A stretch of DNA of 64,000 nt from Anaspis maculata (taxonomy: Eukaryota > Arthropoda > Insecta > Coleoptera > Scraptiidae), in NCBI GenBank assembly GCA_949128115.1, contig OX421964.1, forward strand, positions 372,001 through 436,000. The letters are read 5' to 3'. This document shows, piece after piece, positions 27,001-40,869 of the stretch; position 1 is the stretch's first letter; each line of letters begins with the position of its first letter. The notes under the pieces were generated by a model, which searched no databases, was not told where the DNA came from, and was given only the letters and a program-made list of their open reading frames with translations. Made by a program: the position numbers and the translations under genes.

Positions 27001-28475
27001 CGATTGTTTTCAAAGTCGCGTGGGTTGAAGTTTGAAGTCACGTGGGTTGGAGCCTGAAGTCACGTGGGTTCAAACCTGACTTTTTTGGATAACAATTGTG
27101 TCTATTTTTTGATATTTTTGTTCGTTCGTCGGATGTTGCGTTTGAAACGAGTAGCTGCCAACTTAAAAAGTGGTGACCGATCGTTTTCAAAGTCACGTGG
27201 GTTGAAGTTTGAAGTCACGTGGGTTGGAGCCTGAAGTCACGTGGGTTCAAACCTGAACTTTTTAGATAACAATTGTGTCTATTTTTTGATATTTTTGTTC
27301 GTTCGTCGGATGTTGCGTTTTGAACGAGTAGCTGCCAACTCCAAAAGTGGTGACCGATCGTTTTAAAAGTCACGTGGGTTGAAGTTTGAAGTCACGTGGG
27401 CTGGAGCCTGGAGTCACGTGGGTTGAAACCTTAACTTTTTGGATAACAATTGTGTCTTTTTTTTTGATATTTGTGTTCGTTCGTCAGATGTTGCGTTTGG
27501 AACAAGTAGCTGCCAACTCAAAAAGTGGTGACCGATCGTTTTTAAAGTCACGTGGGTTGGAGTTTGAAGTCACGTGGGTTGGAGCCCGGAGTCACGTGGG
27601 TTAGGACCTGAACTTTTTGGATAACAATTGTGTCTTTTTTTTGATATTTTTGTTCGTTCGTCGGATGTTGCGTTTGGAACGAGTAGCTGCCAACTTAAAA
27701 AGTGGTGACCGATCGTTTTTCAAGTCACGTGGGTTGGAGTTTGAAGTCACGTGGGTTGGAGCCTGAAGTCACGTGGGTTGAAACCTGAACTTTTTGGATA
27801 ACAATTGTCTTTTTTTTTTATGATATTTGTGTTCGTTCGACGGATGTTGCGTTTGGAACAAGTAGCTGCCAACTCAAAAAGTGGTGACCGATCGTTTTTG
27901 AAGTCACGTGGGTTGGAGATTAACGTCACGTGGGTTGGAGCTCAAAGTCACGTGGGATAGGACCTGAACTTTCTGGATAACAATTGTGTATTTTTCTTCG
28001 ATATTTGTGTTCGTTTGACGGATGTTGCATTTGGAACAAGTAGCGGCCAATTCCAAAAGTGGTGACGGATTGTTTTAGAAGTCACGTGAGTTGAAGCCTG
28101 GAGGCACGTGGGTTGAAGCCTGAAGTCACGTGGGTTGGAGCCCGAAGTCACGTGGGTTAGGACCTGAAATTTTTGGATAATAATTGTGTCTTTTTTTTGA
28201 TATTTGTGTTCGTTTGGCGGATGTTGCGTTTGGAACAAGTAGCTGCCAACTGAAAAAGTGGTGACCGATCGTTTTAAAAGTCACGTGGGTTGAAGTTTGA
28301 AGTCACGTGGGTTGGAGCCTGAAGTCACGTGGGTTCAAACTTGAACTTTTTGGATAATAATTGTGTCTTTTCTTTTGATATTTGTGTTAGTTAACGGATG
28401 TTGCGTTTGGAACAAGTAGCTGCCAACTCAAAAAGTGGTGACCGATCGTTTTTGAAGTCACGAGGGTTGGAGTTT

Positions 28476-31400
28476 GAAGTCACGTGGGTTAAGATCTGAA
28501 CTTTTTGGGTAACAATTGTGTCTATTTTTTGATATTTTTGTTCGTCGGATGTTGCGTTTGGAACGAGTAGCAGCCAACTTGAAAAGTGGTGACCGATCGT
28601 TTTTGAAGTCACGTCGGTTGAAGTTTGAAGTCACGTGGGTTGGAGCCTGAAGTCACGTGGGTTCAAACCTGAACTTTTTAGATAACAATTTTGTCTATTT
28701 TTTGATATTTTTGTTCGTTCGTCGGATGTTGCGTTTGGAACGAGTAGCTGCCAACTCCAAAAGTGGTGACCGATCGTTTCAAAAGTCACGTGGGTTGAAG
28801 TTTGAAGTCACGTGGGCTGGAGCCTGAAGTCACGTGTGTTAAAACCTTAACTTTTTGGATAACAATTGTGTCTTTTTTTTTTATATTTGTGTTTGTTCGT
28901 CAGATGTTGCGTTTGGAACAAGTAGCTGCCAACTCAAAAAGTGGTGACCGATCGTTTTTGAAGTCACGTGGGTTGGAGTTTGAAGTCACGTGGGTTAGAG
29001 CCCGGAGTCACGTGGGTTAGGACCTGAACTATTTGGATAACAATTGAGTCTATTTTTTGATATTTTTGTTCGTCCGTCGGATGTTGCGTTTGGAACGAGT
29101 AGCTGCCAACTTAAAAAGTGGTGACCGATCGTTTTTGAAGTCACGTGGGTTGAAGTTTGAAGTCACGTGTGTTGGAGCCTGAAGTCACGTGGGTTGAAAC
29201 CTGAACTTTTTAGATAACAATTGTGTCTATTTTTTGATATTTTTGTTCGTTCGTCGGATGTTGCGTTTGGAACGAGAAGCAGCCAACTTAAAAAGTGGTG
29301 ACCGATCGTTTTTAAAGTCACGTGGGTTGAAATTTGAAGTCACGTGGGTTGGAGTTTTAAGTCACGTGGGTTGAAACCTGAACTTTTTGGATAACAATTG
29401 TCTTTTTTTTTTTCGATATTTGTGTTCGTTTGACGGATGTTGCGTTTGGAACAAGTAGCTGCTAACTCGAAAAGTGGTGACCGATCGTTTTCAAAGTCAC
29501 GTGGGTTGAAGTTTGAAGTCACGTGGGTTGGAGCCTGGAGTCACGTGGGTTCAAACCTGACTTTTTTGGATAACAATTGTGTCTATTTTTTGATATTTTT
29601 GTTCGTTCGTCGGATGTTGCGTTTGAAACGAGTAGCTGCCAACTTAAAAAGTGGTGACCGATCGTTTTTAAAGTCACGTGGGTTGAAGTTTGAAGTCACG
29701 TGGGTTGGAGCCTGAAGTCACGTGGGCTCAAACCTGAACTTTTTAGATAACAATTGTGTCTATTTTTTGATATTTTTGTTCGTTCGTCGGATGTTGCGTT
29801 TGGAACGAGTAGCTGCCAACTCCAAAAGTGGTGACCGATCGTTTTAAGAGTCACGTGGGTTGAAGTTTGAAGTCACGTGGGCTGGAGCCTGAAGTCACGT
29901 GGTTTAAAACCTTAACTTTTTGGATAACAATTGTGTCTTTTTTTTTTTTGATATTTGTGTTCGTTCGTCAGATGTTGCGTTTGGAACAAGTAGCTGCCAA
30001 CTCAAAAAGTGGTGACCGATCGTTTTTAAAGTCACGTGGGTTGGAGTTTGAAGTCACGTGGGTTGGAGCCCGGAGGCACGTGGGTTAGGACCTGAACTTT
30101 TTGGATAGCAATTGTGTCTATTTTTTGATATTTTTGTTCGTTCGTCGGATGTTGCGTTTGGAACGAGTAGCTGCCAACTTAAAAAGTGGTGACCGATCGT
30201 TTTTAAAGTCACGTGGGTTGAAGTTTGAAGTCACGTGGGTTGGAGCCTGAAGTCACGTGGGTTGAAACCTGAACTTTTTGGATAACAATTGTCTTTTTTT
30301 TTTATGATATTTGTGTTCGTTCGACGGATGTTGCGTTTGGAACAAGTAGCTGCCAACTCAAAAAGTGGTGACCGATCGTTTTTGAAGTCACGTGGGTTGG
30401 AGTTTAAAGTCACGTGGATTGGAGCTGAAAGTCACGTGGGATAGGACCTGAACTTTCTGGATAACAATTGTGTCTTTTTCTTCGATATTTGTGTTCGTTT
30501 GACGGATGTTGCGTTTGGAACAAGTAGCTGCCAATTCCAAATGTGGTGACGGATCGTTTCAAAAGTCACGTGAGTTGAAGCCTGGAGGCACGTGGGTTGA
30601 AGCCTGAAGTCACGTGGGTTGGAGCCTGAAGTCACGTGGGTTAGGACCTGAAATTTTTTGATAACAATTGTGTCTTTTTTTTGATATTTGTGTCCGTTTG
30701 GCGGATGTTGCGTTTGGAACAAGTAGCTGCCAACTGAAAAAGTGGTGACCGATCGTTTCAAAAGTCACGTGGGTTGAAGTTTGAAGTCACGTGGGTTGGA
30801 GCCTGAAGTCACGTGGGTTCAAACTTGAACTTTTTGGATAATAACTGTGTCTTTTCTTTTGATATTTGTGTTAGTTAACGGATGTTGCGTTTGGAACAAT
30901 TAGCTGCCAACTCAAAAAGTGGTGACCGATCGTTTTTAAAGTCACGTGGGTTGGAGTTTGAAGTCACGTGGGTTGGAGCTTGAAGTCACGTGGGTTAAGA
31001 CCTGAACTTTTTGGATAACAATTGTGTCTTTTTTTTTGATATTTGTGTTCGTTCGTCAGATGTTGCGTTTGGAACAAGTAGCTGCCAACTCAAAAAGTGG
31101 TGACCGATCGTTTTTAAAGTCACGTGGGTTGGAGTTTGAAGTCACGTGGGTTGGAGCTTGAAGTCACGTGGGTTAGGACCTGAACTTTTTGGATAACAAT
31201 TGTGTCTATTTTTTGATATTTCTGTTCGTCGGATGTTGCGTTTGGATCGAGTAGCAGCCAACTTAAAAAGTGGTGACCGATCGTTTTTGAAGTCACGTGG
31301 GTTGAAATTTGAAGTCACGTGGGTTAAAGTTTGAAGTCACGTGGGTTGAAACCTGAACTTTTTGGATAACAATTGTCTTTTTTTTTTCGATATTTGTGTT

Positions 31401-34118
31401 CGTTTGACGGATGTTGCGTTTGGAACAAGTAGCTGCCAACTCCAAAAGTGGTGACGAATCGTTTCAAAAGTCACGTGGGTTGAAGCCTGGAGGCACGTGG
31501 GTTAAAGCCTGAAGTCACGTGGGTTGGAGCCTGAAGTCACGTGGAATAGGACCTGAAATGTTTGGATAACAATTGTGTCTTTTTTTTATATTTGTGTTCG
31601 TTTGACGGATGTTGCGTTTGGAACAAGTAGCTGCTAACTCAAAAAGTGGTGACCGATCGTTTTTAAAGTCACGTGGGTTGAAATTTGAAGTCACGAGGGT
31701 ACGAGTTTTGAGTCACGTGGGTTGAAACCTAAACTTTTTGGATAACAATTGTCTTTTTTTTTTCGATATTTGTGTTCGTTTGACGGATGTTGCGTTTGGA
31801 ACAAGTAGCTGCTAACTCGAAAAGTGGTGACCGATTGTTTTCAAAGTCGCGTGGGTTGAAGTTTGAAGTCACGTGGGTTGGAGCCTGAAGTCACGTGGGT
31901 TCAAACCTGACTTTTTTGGATAACAATTGTGTCTATTTTTTGATATTTTTGTTCGTTCGTCGGATGTTGCGTTTGAAACGAGTAGCTGCCAACTAAAAAA
32001 GTGGTGACCGATCGTTTTCAAAGTCACGTGGGTTGAAGTTTGAAGTCACGTGGGTTGGAGCCTGAAGTCACGTGGGTTCAAACCTGAACTTTTTAGATAA
32101 CAATTGTGTCTATTTTTTGATATTTTTGTTCGTTCGTCGGATGTTGCGTTTGGAACAAGTAGCTGCCAACTCCAAAAGTGGTGACCGATCGTTTTAAAAG
32201 TCACGTGGGTTGAAAATTGAAGTCACGTGGGCTGGAGCCTGAAGTCACGTGGGTTGAAACCTTAACTTTTTGGATAACAATTGTGTCTTTTTTTTTGATA
32301 TTTGTGTTCGTTCGTCAGATGTTGCGTTTGGAACAAGTAGCTGCCAACTCAAAAAGTGGTGACCGATCGTTTTTAAAGTCACGTGGGTTGGAGTTTGAAG
32401 TCACGTGGGTTGGAGCTCAAAGTCACGTGGGATAGGACCTGAACTTTCTGGATAACAATTGTGTCTTTTTCTTCGATATTTGTGTTCGTTTGACGGATGT
32501 TGCGTTTGGAACAAGTAGCTGCCAATTCCAAAAGTGGTGACGGATCGTTTTAAAAGTCACGTGAGTTGAAGCCTGGAGGCACGTGGGTTGAAGCCTGAAG
32601 TCACGTCGGTTGGAGCCCGAAGTCACGTGGGTTAGGACCTGAAATTTTTGGATAATAATTGTGTCTTTTTTTTTTATATATTCGTGTTCGTTTGGCGGAT
32701 GTTGCGTTTGGAACAAGTAGCTGCCAACTGAAAAAGTGGTGACCGATCGTTTTAAAAGTCACGTGGGTTGAAGTTTGAAGTCACGTGGGTTGGAGCCTGA
32801 AGTCACGTGGGTTCAAACTTGAACTTTTTGGATAATAATTGTGTCTTTTCTTTTGATATTTGTGTTAGTTAACGGATGTTGCGTTTGGAACAAGTAGCTG
32901 CCAACTCAAAAAGTGGTGACCGATCGTTTTTAAAGTCACGAGGGTTGGAGTTTGAAGTCACGTGGGTTGGTGCTTGAAGTCACGTAGGTTAAGACCCGAT
33001 CTTTTTGGATAACAATTGTGTCTTTTTTTTTGATATTTGTGTTCGTTCGTCAGATGTTGCGTTTGGAACAAGTAGCTGCCAACTCAAAAAGTGGTGACCG
33101 ATCGTTTTTGAAGTCACGTGGGTTGGAGTTTGAAGTCACGTGGGTTGGAGCTTGAAGTCACGTGGGTTAAGACCTGAACTTTTTGGATAACAATTGTGTC
33201 TATTTTTTGATATTTTTGTTCGTCGGATGTTGCGTTTGGAACGAGTAGCAGCCAACTTAAAAAGTGGTTACCGATCGTTTTTGAAGTCACGTGGGTTGGA
33301 TTTTGAAGTCACGTGGGTTGAAACCTGAACTTTTTGGATAACAATTGTCTTTTTTTTTTCGGTATTTGTGTTCGTTTGACGGATGTTGCGTTTGGAACAA
33401 GTAGCTGCCAACTCAAAAAGTGCTGACCGATCGTTTTGAAAGTCACGTGGGTTGGAGTTCGAAGTCACGTGGGATGGAGCTCGAAGTCACGTGGGTTAGG
33501 ACCTGAACTTTTTGGATAACAATTTTGTCTTTTTTTTCGATATTTGTGTTCGTTTGACGGATGTTGCGTTTGGAACAAGTAGCTGCCAACTCCAAAAGTG
33601 GTGCCGAATCGTTTCAAAAGTCACGTGGGTTGAAGCCTGGAGGCACGTGGGTTGAAGCCTGAAGTCACGTGGGTTGGAGCCTGAAGTCACGTGGAATAGG
33701 AACTGAAATTTTTGGATAACAATTGTGTCTTTTTTATATATATTTGTGTTCATTTGACGGATGTTGGATGTCACGTGGGTTGGAGCCTGAAGTCACGTGG
33801 AATAGGAACTGAAATTTTTGGATAACAATTGTGTCTTTTTTATATATATTTGTGTTCATTTGACGGATGTTGGATGTCACGTGGGTTGGAGCCTGAAGTC
33901 ACGTGGGTTCAAACTTGAACTTTTTGGATGATAATTGTGTCTTTTCTTTTGATATTTGTGTTAGTTAACGGATGTTGCGTTTGGAACAAGTAGCTGCCAA
34001 CTCAAAAAGTGGTGACCGATCGTTTTTAAAGTCACGAGGGTTGGAGTTTGAAGTCACGTGGGTTGGAGCTTGATGTCACGTGGGTAAGGACCTGAACTTT
34101 TTGGATAACAATTGTGTC
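28476..34118 (+). repeat. 5.6-kb duplicated block, copy 2
   Basis: Copy of 18239-23881 at an offset of 10,237. On the left it is joined to sequence matching unit 3 near 10,800, and the join sits within the 22-bp subrepeats. On the right it continues in step with the third copy (58,802 to about 59,535) until about 34,850, where it switches to sequence matching 6,560 onward. Confidence 0.92.
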
Positions 34119-34828
34119 TTTTTTTTTGATATTTGTGTTCGTTCGTCAGATGTTGCGTTTGGAACAAGTAGCTGCCAACTCAAAAAGTGGTGACCTATCG
34201 TTTTTGAAGTCACGTGGGTTGGAGCTTGAAGTCACGTGGGTTAAGACCTGAACTTTTTGGATAACAATTGTGTCTATTTTTTGATATTTTTGTTCGTCGG
34301 ATGTTGCGTTTGGAACGAGTAGCAGCCAACTTAAAAAGTGGTGACCGATCGTTTTTGAAGTCACGTGGGTTGAAATTTGAAGTCACGTGAGTTGGAGTTT
34401 GAAGTCTCGTGGGTTGAAACCTGAACTTTTTTTGGATAACAATTGTCTTTTTTTTTTCGATATTTGTGTTCGTTTGACGGATGTTGCGTTTGGAACAAGT
34501 AGCTGCCAACTCAAAAAGTGGTGACCGATCGTTTTTGAAGTCACGTGGGTTGGAGATTAACGTCACGTGGGTTGGAGCTCAAAGTCACGTGGGATAGGAC
34601 CTGAACTTTCTGGATAACAATTGTGTCTTTTTCTTCGATATTTGTGTTCGTTTGACGGATGTTGCGTTTGGAACAAGTAGCTGCCAATTCCAAAAGTGGT
34701 GACGGATCGTTTTAAAAGTCACGTGAGTTGAAGCCTGGAGTTACGTGGGTTGAAGCCTGAAGTCACGTGGGTTGGAGCCCGAAGTCACGTGGGTTAGGAC
34801 CTGAAATTTTTGGATAATAATTGTGTCT

Positions 34829-37800
34829 TTTTTTTTGATATTTGTGTTCGTTTGACGGATGTTGCGTTTGGAACAAGTAGCTGCCAACTCCAAAAGTGGT
34901 GACGAATCGTTTCAAAAGTCACGTGGGTTGAAGCCTGGAGGCACGTGGGTTGAAGCCTGAAGTCACGTGGGTTGGAGCCCGGAGTCACGTGGGTTGGGAC
35001 CTGAACTTTTTGGATAACAATTGTGTCTATTTTTTGATATTTTTGTTCGTTCGTCGGATGTTGCGTTTGGAACGAGTAGCTGCCAACTTAAAAAGTGGTG
35101 ACCGATCGTTTTTAAAGTCACGTGGGTTGAAGTTTGAAGTCACGTGGGTTGGAGCCTGAAGTCACGTGGGGTGAAACCTGAACTTTTTGGATAACAATTG
35201 TCTTTTTTTTTTATGATATTTGTGTTCGTTCGACGGATGTTGCGTTTGGAACAAGTAGCTGCCAACTCAAAAAGTGGTGACCGATCGTTTTTGAAGTCAC
35301 GTGGGTTGGAGTTTGAAGTCACGTGGGTTGGAGCCCGGAGTCACGTGGGTTAGGACCTGAACTTTTTGGAAAACAATTGTGTTCATTTTTTGATATTTTT
35401 GTTCGTTCGTCGGATGTTGCGTTTGGAACGAGTAGCTGCCAACTTAAAAAGTGGTGACCGATCGTTTTTCAAGTCACGTGGGTTGAAGTTTGAAGGCACG
35501 TGGGTTGGAGCCTGAAGTCACGTGGGTTGAAACCTGAACTTTTTGGATAACAATTGTCTTTTTTTTTCATGATATTTGTGTTCGTTCGACGGATGTTGCG
35601 TTTGGAACAAGTAGCTGCCAACTCAAAAAGTGGTGACCGATCGTTTTTGAAGTCACGTGGGTTGGAGATTAACGTCACGTGGGTTGGAGCTCAAAGTCAC
35701 GTGGGATAGGACCTGAACTTTCTGGATAACAATTGTGTATTTTTCTTCGATATTTGTGTTCGTTTGACGGATGTTGCGTTTGGAACAAGTAGCTGCCAAT
35801 TCCAAAAGTGGTGACGGATCGTTTTAAAAGTCACGTGAGTTGAAGCCTGGAGGCACGTGGGTTGAAGCCTGAAGTCACGTGGGTTGGAGCCCGAAGTCAC
35901 GTGGGTTAGGACCTGAAATTTTTGGATAATAATTGTGTCTTTTTTTTGATATTTGTGTTCGTTTGGCGGATGTTGCGTTTGGAACAAGTAGCTGCCAACT
36001 GAAAAAGTGGTGACCGATCGTTTTAAAAGTCACGTGGGTTGAAGTTTGAAGTCACGTGGGTTGGAGCCTGAAGTCACGTGGGTTCAAACTTGAACTTTTT
36101 GGATAATAATTGTGTCTTTTCTTTTGATATTTGTGTTAGTTAACGGATGTTGCGTTTGGAACAAGTAGCTGCCAACTCAAAAAGTGGTGACCGATCGTTT
36201 TTAAAGTCACGAGGGTTGGAGTTTGAAGTCACGTGGGTTGGAGCTTGAAGTCACGTGGGTTAAGACCTGAACTTTTTGGATAACAATTGTGTCTTTTTTT
36301 TTATATTTGTGTTCGTTCGTCAGATGTTGCGTTTGGAACAAGTAGCTGCCAACTCAAAAAGTGGTGACCGATCGTTTTTGAAGTCACGTGGGTTGGAGTT
36401 TGAAGTCACGTGGGTTGGAGCCCGGAGTCACGTGGGTTAGGACCTGAACTTTTTGGATAACAATTGTGTCTATTTTTCGATATTTTTGTTCGTCCGTCGG
36501 ATGTTGCGTTTGGAACGAGTAGCTGCCAACTTAAAAAGTGGTGACCGATCGTTTTTAAAGTCACGTGGGTTGAAGTTTGAAGTCACGTGGGTTGGAGCCT
36601 GAAGTCACGTGGGTTGAAACCTGAACTTCTTGGATAACAATTGTTTTTTTTTTTCGATATTTGTGTTCGTTTGACGGATGTTGCGTTTGGAACAAGTAGC
36701 TGCCAACTCAAAAAGTGGTGACCGATCGTTTTTGAAGTCACGTGGGTTGGAGTTTGAAGTCACGTGGGTTGAGGCTCGAAGTCACGTGGGTTAGGACCTG
36801 AACTTTTTGGATAACAATTGTGTCTTTTTTTTCGATATCTGTGTTCGTTTGACGGATGTTGCGTTTGGAACAAGTAGCTGCCAACTCCAAAAGTGGTGAC
36901 GGATCGTTTTCAAAGTCACGTGGGTTGAAGCCTGGAGGCACGTGGGTTGAAGCCTAAAGTCACGTGGGTTGGAGCCTGAAGTCACGTGGGTTAGGACCTG
37001 AAATTTTTGGATAACAATTGTGTCTTTTTTTTCGATATTTGTGTTCGTTTGACGGATGTTGCGTTTGGAACAAGTAGCTGCCAACTCCAAAAGTGGTGAC
37101 GGATCGTTTTAGAAGTCACGTGGGTTGGAGCCTGGAGGCACGTGGGTTCAAACCTGATTTTTTTTGGATAACAATTGTGTCTATTTTTTGATATTTTTGT
37201 TCGTTCGTCGGATGATGCGTTTGGAACAAGTAGCTGCCAACTTAAAAAGTGGTGACCGATCGTCTCTAAAGTCACGTGGGTTGGAGTTTGAAGTCACGTG
37301 GGTTGGAGCCCGGAGTCACGTGGGTTAGGACCTGAACTTTTTGGATAACAATTGTGTCTTTTTTTTTTTGATATTTGTGTTCGTTCGTCGGATGTTGCGT
37401 TTGGAACGAGTAGCAGCCAACTTAAAAAGTGGTGACCGATCGTTTTTAAAGTCACGTGGGTTGAAATTTGAAGTCACGAGGGTACGAGTTTTGAGTCACG
37501 TGGGTTGAAACCTGAACTTTTTGGATAACAATTGTCTTTTTTTTTTCGATATTTGTGTTCGTTTGACGGATGTTGCGTTTGGAACAAGTAGCTGCTAACT
37601 CGAAAAGTGGTGACCGATTGTTTTCAAAGTCGCGTGGGTTGAAGTTTGAAGTCACGTGGGTTGGAGCCTGAAGTCACGTGGGTTCAAACCTGACTTTTTT
37701 GGATAACAATTGTGTCTATTTTTTGATATTTTTGTTCGTTCGTCGGATGTTGCGTTTGAAACGAGTAGCTGCCAACTTAAAAAGTGGTGACCGATCGTTT

Positions 37801-39468
37801 TCAAAGTCACGTGGGTTGAAGTTTGAAGTCACGTGGGTTGGAGCCTGAAGTCACGTGGGTTCAAACCTGAACTTTTTAGATAACAATTGTGTCTATTTTT
37901 TGATATTTTTGTTCGTTCGTCGGATGTTGCGTTTTGAACGAGTAGCTGCCAACTCCAAAAGTGGTGACCGATCGTTTTAAAAGTCACGTGGGTTGAAGTT
38001 TGAAGTCACGTGGGCTGGAGCCTGGAGTCACGTGGGTTGAAACCTTAACTTTTTGGATAACAATTGTGTCTTTTTTTTTGATATTTGTGTTCGTTCGTCA
38101 GATGTTGCGTTTGGAACAAGTAGCTGCCAACTCAAAAAGTGGTGACCGATCGTTTTTAAAGTCACGTGGGTTGGAGTTTGAAGTCACGTGGGTTGGAGCC
38201 CGGAGTCACGTGGGTTAGGACCTGAACTTTTTGGATAACAATTGTGTCTTTTTTTTGATATTTTTGTTCGTTCGTCGGATGTTGCGTTTGGAACGAGTAG
38301 CTGCCAACTTAAAAAGTGGTGACCGATCGTTTTTCAAGTCACGTGGGTTGGAGTTTGAAGTCACGTGGGTTGGAGCCTGAAGTCACGTGGGTTGAAACCT
38401 GAACTTTTTGGATAACAATTGTCTTTTTTTTTTATGATATTTGTGTTCGTTCGACGGATGTTGCGTTTGGAACAAGTAGCTGCCAACTCAAAAAGTGGTG
38501 ACCGATCGTTTTTGAAGTCACGTGGGTTGGAGATTAACGTCACGTGGGTTGGAGCTCAAAGTCACGTGGGATAGGACCTGAACTTTCTGGATAACAATTG
38601 TGTATTTTTCTTCGATATTTGTGTTCGTTTGACGGATGTTGCATTTGGAACAAGTAGCTGCCAATTCCAAAAGTGGTGACGGATTGTTTTAGAAGTCACG
38701 TGAGTTGAAGCCTGGAGGCACGTGGGTTGAAGCCTGAAGTCACGTGGGTTGGAGCCCGAAGTCACGTGGGTTAGGACCTGAAATTTTTGGATAATAATTG
38801 TGTCTTTTTTTTGATATTTGTGTTCGTTTGGCGGATGTTGCGTTTGGAACAAGTAGCTGCCAACTGAAAAAGTGGTGACCGATCGTTTTAAAAGTCACGT
38901 GGGTTGAAGTTTGAAGTCACGTGGGTTGGAGCCTGAAGTCACGTGGGTTCAAACTTGAACTTTTTGGATAATAATTGTGTCTTTTCTTTTGATATTTGTG
39001 TTAGTTAACGGATGTTGCGTTTGGAACAAGTAGCTGCCAACTCAAAAAGTGGTGACCGATCGTTTTTGAAGTCACGAGGGTTGGAGTTTGAAGTCACGTG
39101 GGTTGGAGCTTGAAGTCACGTGGGTTGAGACCTGAACTTTTTGGATTACAATTGTGTCTTTTTTTTTTATATTTGTGTTCGTTCGTCAGATGTTGCGTTT
39201 GGAACAAGTAGCTGCCAACTCAAAAAGTGGTGACCGATCGTTTTTGAAGTCACGTGGGTTGGAGCTTGAAGTCACGTGGGTTAAGACCTGAACTTTCTGG
39301 ATAACAATTGTGTCTATTTTTTGATATTTTTGTTCGTCGGATGTTGCGTTTGGAACGAGTAGCAGCCAACTTAAAAAGTGGTGACCGATCGTTTTTGAAG
39401 TCACGTGGGTTGAAATTTGAAGTCACGTGGGTTGGAGTTTGAAGTCACGTGGGTTGAAACCTGAACTT
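34829..39468 (+). repeat. 4.6-kb segment duplicated from 6538-11176
   Basis: Matches 6538-11176 at an offset of 28,291, becoming 28,292 in the last part because of a single T-run change. It ends at the retrotransposon. The matching copy continues without interruption at 11,177, which makes this the left half of the occupied site. Confidence 0.9.
39465..39468. other. Target-site duplication, left copy (ACTT)
   Basis: The satellite motif CTGAACTTTTTGGAT is split here: the left flank ends CTGA-ACTT and the right flank starts ACTT-TTTGGAT. The intact motif at 11169-11183 contains one ACTT. Four-base duplications are usual for several Ty3/Gypsy lineages. Confidence 0.93.
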
Positions 39469-39616
39469 TGCAATGTCCTTTTCTTATTTTTGGAAAATTC
39501 CACTACATTTGGCGAACGGCACTCAGCTTTTTGGTTAGAGCGGGTCGTGGGTTTTTTTCTTGCACGTCACACAACATAAATTTATATCGCGCCAACCAGG
39601 AATGTTGGTGTGAAGC

Positions 39617-39622
39617 TTTATT
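39617..39622 (-). terminator. Candidate poly(A) signal in the 3' LTR
   Basis: AATAAA on the minus strand within CCCCGAAATAAAGCTTC, about 150 bases before the end of the element. It is downstream of the candidate TATA in the transcript direction, as expected. Other AATAAA-like strings occur in the LTR, so this choice is tentative. The copy in the 5' LTR is at 44397-44402. Confidence 0.3.
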
Positions 39623-40869
39623 TCGGGGGAGTCTACCCTGGTTTACCCCAACCCAAACGTGCTATAGTGAGACGTAGCTACTAAGCAAAACTGAAGTAAA
39701 TGTTAAAGTGAAGGACAACTATTAATTTGAGAGTAGTTAAAGAGTTACAACAAAATTTTAGTTTTTGACTATTTAATGAAAATTAAGATTGGTTTTGTAT
39801 AATAATAAATGTTGATATATGAATTTTTAGAAATGTTGAACTGAGTGAAATAATTTCGTATTTATTCGTAGCGTATCGTTGTTAATCCTGAGCCGTCCCG
39901 TGACGACAATCCTTGGACGCGAGAAGTTCAATAGTGAGAACTCATCAAACACACCCCCCGGGCATTTTCGTAAATTAAAGAAACTACAAGCTACGACCTA
40001 TCTTAAATAGTGACGTCTGTCACAGAAATCTTGGGCCCAAGTAATCGGTGTCAGTTTTTTAGGCGCAAACCTTGTGCGGAAATAAAAATTGGTACGTATA
40101 CTGTTCTCTAAAATACTTAAATTCCTAAGGTTAGTGGATAATTATTGTAAAATTCTCACGGACAGGAGCGTCGCCCTGGAATGTGCCTCGGAAAATATTG
40201 CTGTCTCGCTGCTTGGTGCTGACGTCTCGGTCAGATTGCGGACGGAGTCCTATCGAGGAGAATTTCGAGACAATGCGTAGCTCCAGCAGGGACAAGAAGA
40301 TTTCTGTCGGCGTCACAGCGATGCTGACAAAAGCTGACGGGTGTACAGCGTGGTGGAGAAAATACAGATGCGGAAATACAGATGATGGAACCGTTGTTAA
40401 AAAGTAAAGATGAATAAAGATGAATGATGATATCGATAAATAAAGTTGCGTGTACGTCGTCGTGCGGATTTCTCGATCCTGCCTTAGACCTTGCAGACAG
40501 ATAGACGGAATTTCACGATATTTCGACGTGGACATACATATAATTTTTACACGTGGAAGTCGGAGTTGGAGGTTGGACCTAAAATTGATATTTTGTACCT
40601 ATTTGAATACCTAATCAATAAATATCTTACCCCAGCACATCGGGCACTTATTTCAAAGAAGAATCTGGTCAGATCTGGCACGGATGGCCCACCAAAATTC
40701 GGAAAATCCACGATGGCTAGGGATTCTTGAATATTCACGTGAATTTTATACGACGTCTCTTTTTCATCGTCTATTGAAAGAAACCCTACTCAAAAACCGT
40801 TCGCTTCTATCTCGATGCCTCTGAGCTGAACACCCACTCTTATCGGTTCACGCGCGATTTATTTGAAAT

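Larger units (their letters stand above)
1..39468 (+). repeat. E-box satellite array, left block
   Basis: Uninterrupted head-to-tail satellite. Successive GGATAACAATTG landmarks are about 177 bp apart (for example 623 to 800), with regular 200-bp and 156-bp variants. Each monomer has an AT-rich body of about 112 bp and then two to four 22-bp subrepeats built on GTCACGTGGGTT. All monomers share one orientation. The plus strand is rich in T and G. Open frames of 60-119 codons occur on both strands, but monomer length is not a multiple of three and the frames only echo the repeat, so they are not called as genes. The block ends at the 4-bp target duplication of the retrotransposon. The sequence shows no function; the repeat family is not one I recognise. 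Confidence 0.97.

Noticed and set aside
1..39468. Many repeated open frames of 60-119 codons on both strands (peptides with NPRDF, THVTS, LVPNATS)
   Set aside because: They follow the satellite in every phase. Monomer and subrepeat lengths are not multiples of three, starts and stops shift with each variant, and no known domain or conserved frame is seen.
40131..40535. 134-codon open frame inside the LTR (and its copy at 44911-45315)
   Set aside because: It overlaps other open frames on the opposite strand, has no recognisable domain, and is present in both LTRs as expected of chance frames in long LTRs.
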